From: Bacteroidota bacterium
Lineage (GTDB): Bacteria; Bacteroidota; Bacteroidia; Chitinophagales; Chitinophagaceae
DNA: 64,000 nucleotides
Assembly: GCA_028876495.1 (NCBI GenBank)
Contig: JAGWRO010000093.1
Location: 62,001 to 126,000 of the forward strand
Direction of reading: 5' to 3'
Of this stretch, positions 63,004 through 64,000 are shown one piece after another. The notes below the pieces were generated by a model. That model worked only from the letters and a program-made list of their open reading frames with translations, had not been told where the DNA came from and searched no databases. A program made the translations under genes and the position numbers. Each line of letters opens with the position of its first letter. Position 1 is the stretch's first letter.

Positions 63004-63852
63004 ATGAAAATTGCTGCAGTTGTTATTCTTTATAATCCTTCCGGCGAAGTGATTAAAAATATTCAATCGTATGCAAGCGCGATAGATCAACTTTTTATCG
63101 TGGACAATTCTGCAAAACCTGTAAGACTGATACAAGATTCCTTCATCGGGAAACCAAATTTGGTTTATCTACATGACGGTGAAAATAAAGGTATTGCTTT
63201 ACGTCTCAACCAGGTTATTCAATTGGCAAAAGATGAATATGACTGGCTTTTAACCATGGACCAGGACTCCCGTTTTAGCTCCCAAACATTATACAATTAT
63301 ATTAATTGCGTCAGCAAATTTGAGCAAAAAGAAAAGGTGAGCATGTTTGGTACTAATCACACCGAAAAAATAATAACGGGCGATTTTTGTAATTCTGTTT
63401 CCGTGAAACATTTAATTACTTCAGGAAGTATATTAAACTTAAAAGTAGAATCGGAGATTGGCGGATTTGATGAAAATTTATTTATCGATGAGGTAGATTT
63501 CGAGTATTGCCTTCGAAGTATTTTAAATGGATACCAGGTAATTCAATTCACCAATATTTTTTTGGTACACAACCTGGGTGAAACCGTCTACAGACGTTCT
63601 TTTAAAACAACAAAACTAAGCTCCAGGGTTTTGCATTCGCCCCAAAGGTTGTATTATGTGACGCGAAATTTTCTTTACGTTGAAGCAAAATATAAATCCG
63701 CATTTCCTGCGGAAATAAAAGAAAGGAAAAAAATTTTAGTGAATCGAATTAAAAATAATGTTCTCTATCAAAGACACAGATTCACGGTTCTAAATTACGT
63801 TATGAAAGGTTTTTTGGATTATCGAAAAAAAAGAATGGGTAAGTTAAAATAA
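63004..63852 (+). CDS. Family 2 glycosyltransferase (rhamnosyltransferase-like)
   Basis: 282 residues. KIAAVVILYNPSGEVIKNIQSY opens the GT-A fold, VDNSAKP near residue 33 and LTMDQDSRFS near 82 give the nucleotide/metal motif, and GGFDENLFIDEVDFEYCLR near 157 is the acceptor-binding segment seen in rhamnosyltransferases. It likely builds surface polysaccharide. Start is set by a strong AGGAGG. Confidence 0.9.
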   Translation: MKIAAVVILYNPSGEVIKNIQSYASAIDQLFIVDNSAKPVRLIQDSFIGKPNLVYLHDGENKGIALRLNQVIQLAKDEYDWLLTMDQDSRFSSQTLYNYINCVSKFEQKEKVSMFGTNHTEKIITGDFCNSVSVKHLITSGSILNLKVESEIGGFDENLFIDEVDFEYCLRSILNGYQVIQFTNIFLVHNLGETVYRRSFKTTKLSSRVLHSPQRLYYVTRNFLYVEAKYKSAFPAEIKERKKILVNRIKNNVLYQRHRFTVLNYVMKGFLDYRKKRMGKLK

Positions 63853-63931
63853 TTTTTCTGGAGCTTTTAATATTACTAGATATTTAATACTATTGTAAGA
63901 AATATTATTTTCCAACTTATAAAACAACAAA

Positions 63932-64000
63932 ATGAAAACCAAACTAATTGCAGTCTTTTTTTTAGCAACTTGTTTAGCTGTTTCTTCATGTCAAAAGGAT
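63932..64000 (+). CDS. Lipoprotein, 5' end only
   Basis: 23 codons are visible before the right edge: MKTKLIAVFFLATCLAVSSC then QKD. This is a lipoprotein signal with lipobox AVSSC. The rest lies outside the window, so no function can be given. Confidence 0.7.
   Translation, partial: MKTKLIAVFFLATCLAVSSCQKD

Noticed and set aside
1-64000. tRNA, rRNA, riboswitch, IS-element or phage genes
   Set aside because: I saw no cloverleaf with a T-loop consensus, no rRNA sequence, no transposase or integrase and no phage structural genes; a covariance-model scan would be needed to exclude small RNAs.

Overview
The window looks like a chromosome segment of a Bacteroidota bacterium, most likely Chitinophagaceae-like. 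The grounds are a DUF5686-type outer-membrane protein, a secreted M43 protease with a type IX secretion C-terminal signal, futalosine-pathway menaquinone synthesis (mqnE), -7 promoter boxes of the TAnnTTTG(C) type, weak Shine-Dalgarno sequences and moderate-to-low GC. This placement is inference; no rRNA or tRNA gene was seen.

Layout. 1-8.1 kb is mostly housekeeping: end of a DUF5686 gene, an O-methyltransferase, a DMT exporter, a family 2 glycoside hydrolase and a ClC channel. 8.2-24.6 kb is a denitrification and nitrosative-stress block: two Crp/Fnr regulators, a haem-copper-oxidase-like membrane protein, cytochrome c, nosZ (clade II type), a fused membrane/NosL protein, nosD, nosF, nosY, a group III truncated globin, a 2Fe-2S ferredoxin, nirK, a RIC/ScdA-type iron-sulfur repair protein, a DUF1858/DUF2249 protein, a second membrane protein with paired histidines, a DUF59 protein and an Rrf2 regulator. 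Three palindromes with the core TGA-N6-TCA sit beside the two Crp/Fnr genes and may be their operators. NirK makes NO and NosZ removes N2O; no recognisable NO reductase lies between them. 24.7-44 kb returns to metabolism and surface functions: esterase, alcohol dehydrogenase, PhyH oxygenase, AraC regulator, MFS transporter, T9SS protease, mqnE, ABC-F ATPase, GAPDH, SpmAB-like protein, YfhO protein and a glycosyltransferase. It also holds an unlisted 35-residue membrane peptide with its own promoter and terminator.

44-49.3 kb is an accessory stretch rich in intergenic repeats: a broken ParE-type toxin with its antitoxin, a glycosyltransferase, and a HEPN-type protein flanked by two paralogous genes of unknown function. 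49.4-60.1 kb is a defence island on the minus strand. It reads hsdM, membrane-anchored receiver protein, cysteine-rich histidine-kinase-like protein, hsdS, a small basic protein plus zeta-like P-loop kinase, hsdR, and a DUF262-HNH nuclease. The receiver/kinase pair is translationally coupled inside the type I restriction operon and may be an undescribed regulatory or sensing module. The zeta pair appears to have been inserted between hsdS and hsdR, because a 35-bp copy of the start of hsdR remains on the hsdS side. 60.4-64 kb ends with a DUF3024 gene, an unknown gene with a decayed duplicate of its 3' end, a methyltransferase, a glycosyltransferase and the start of a lipoprotein gene.
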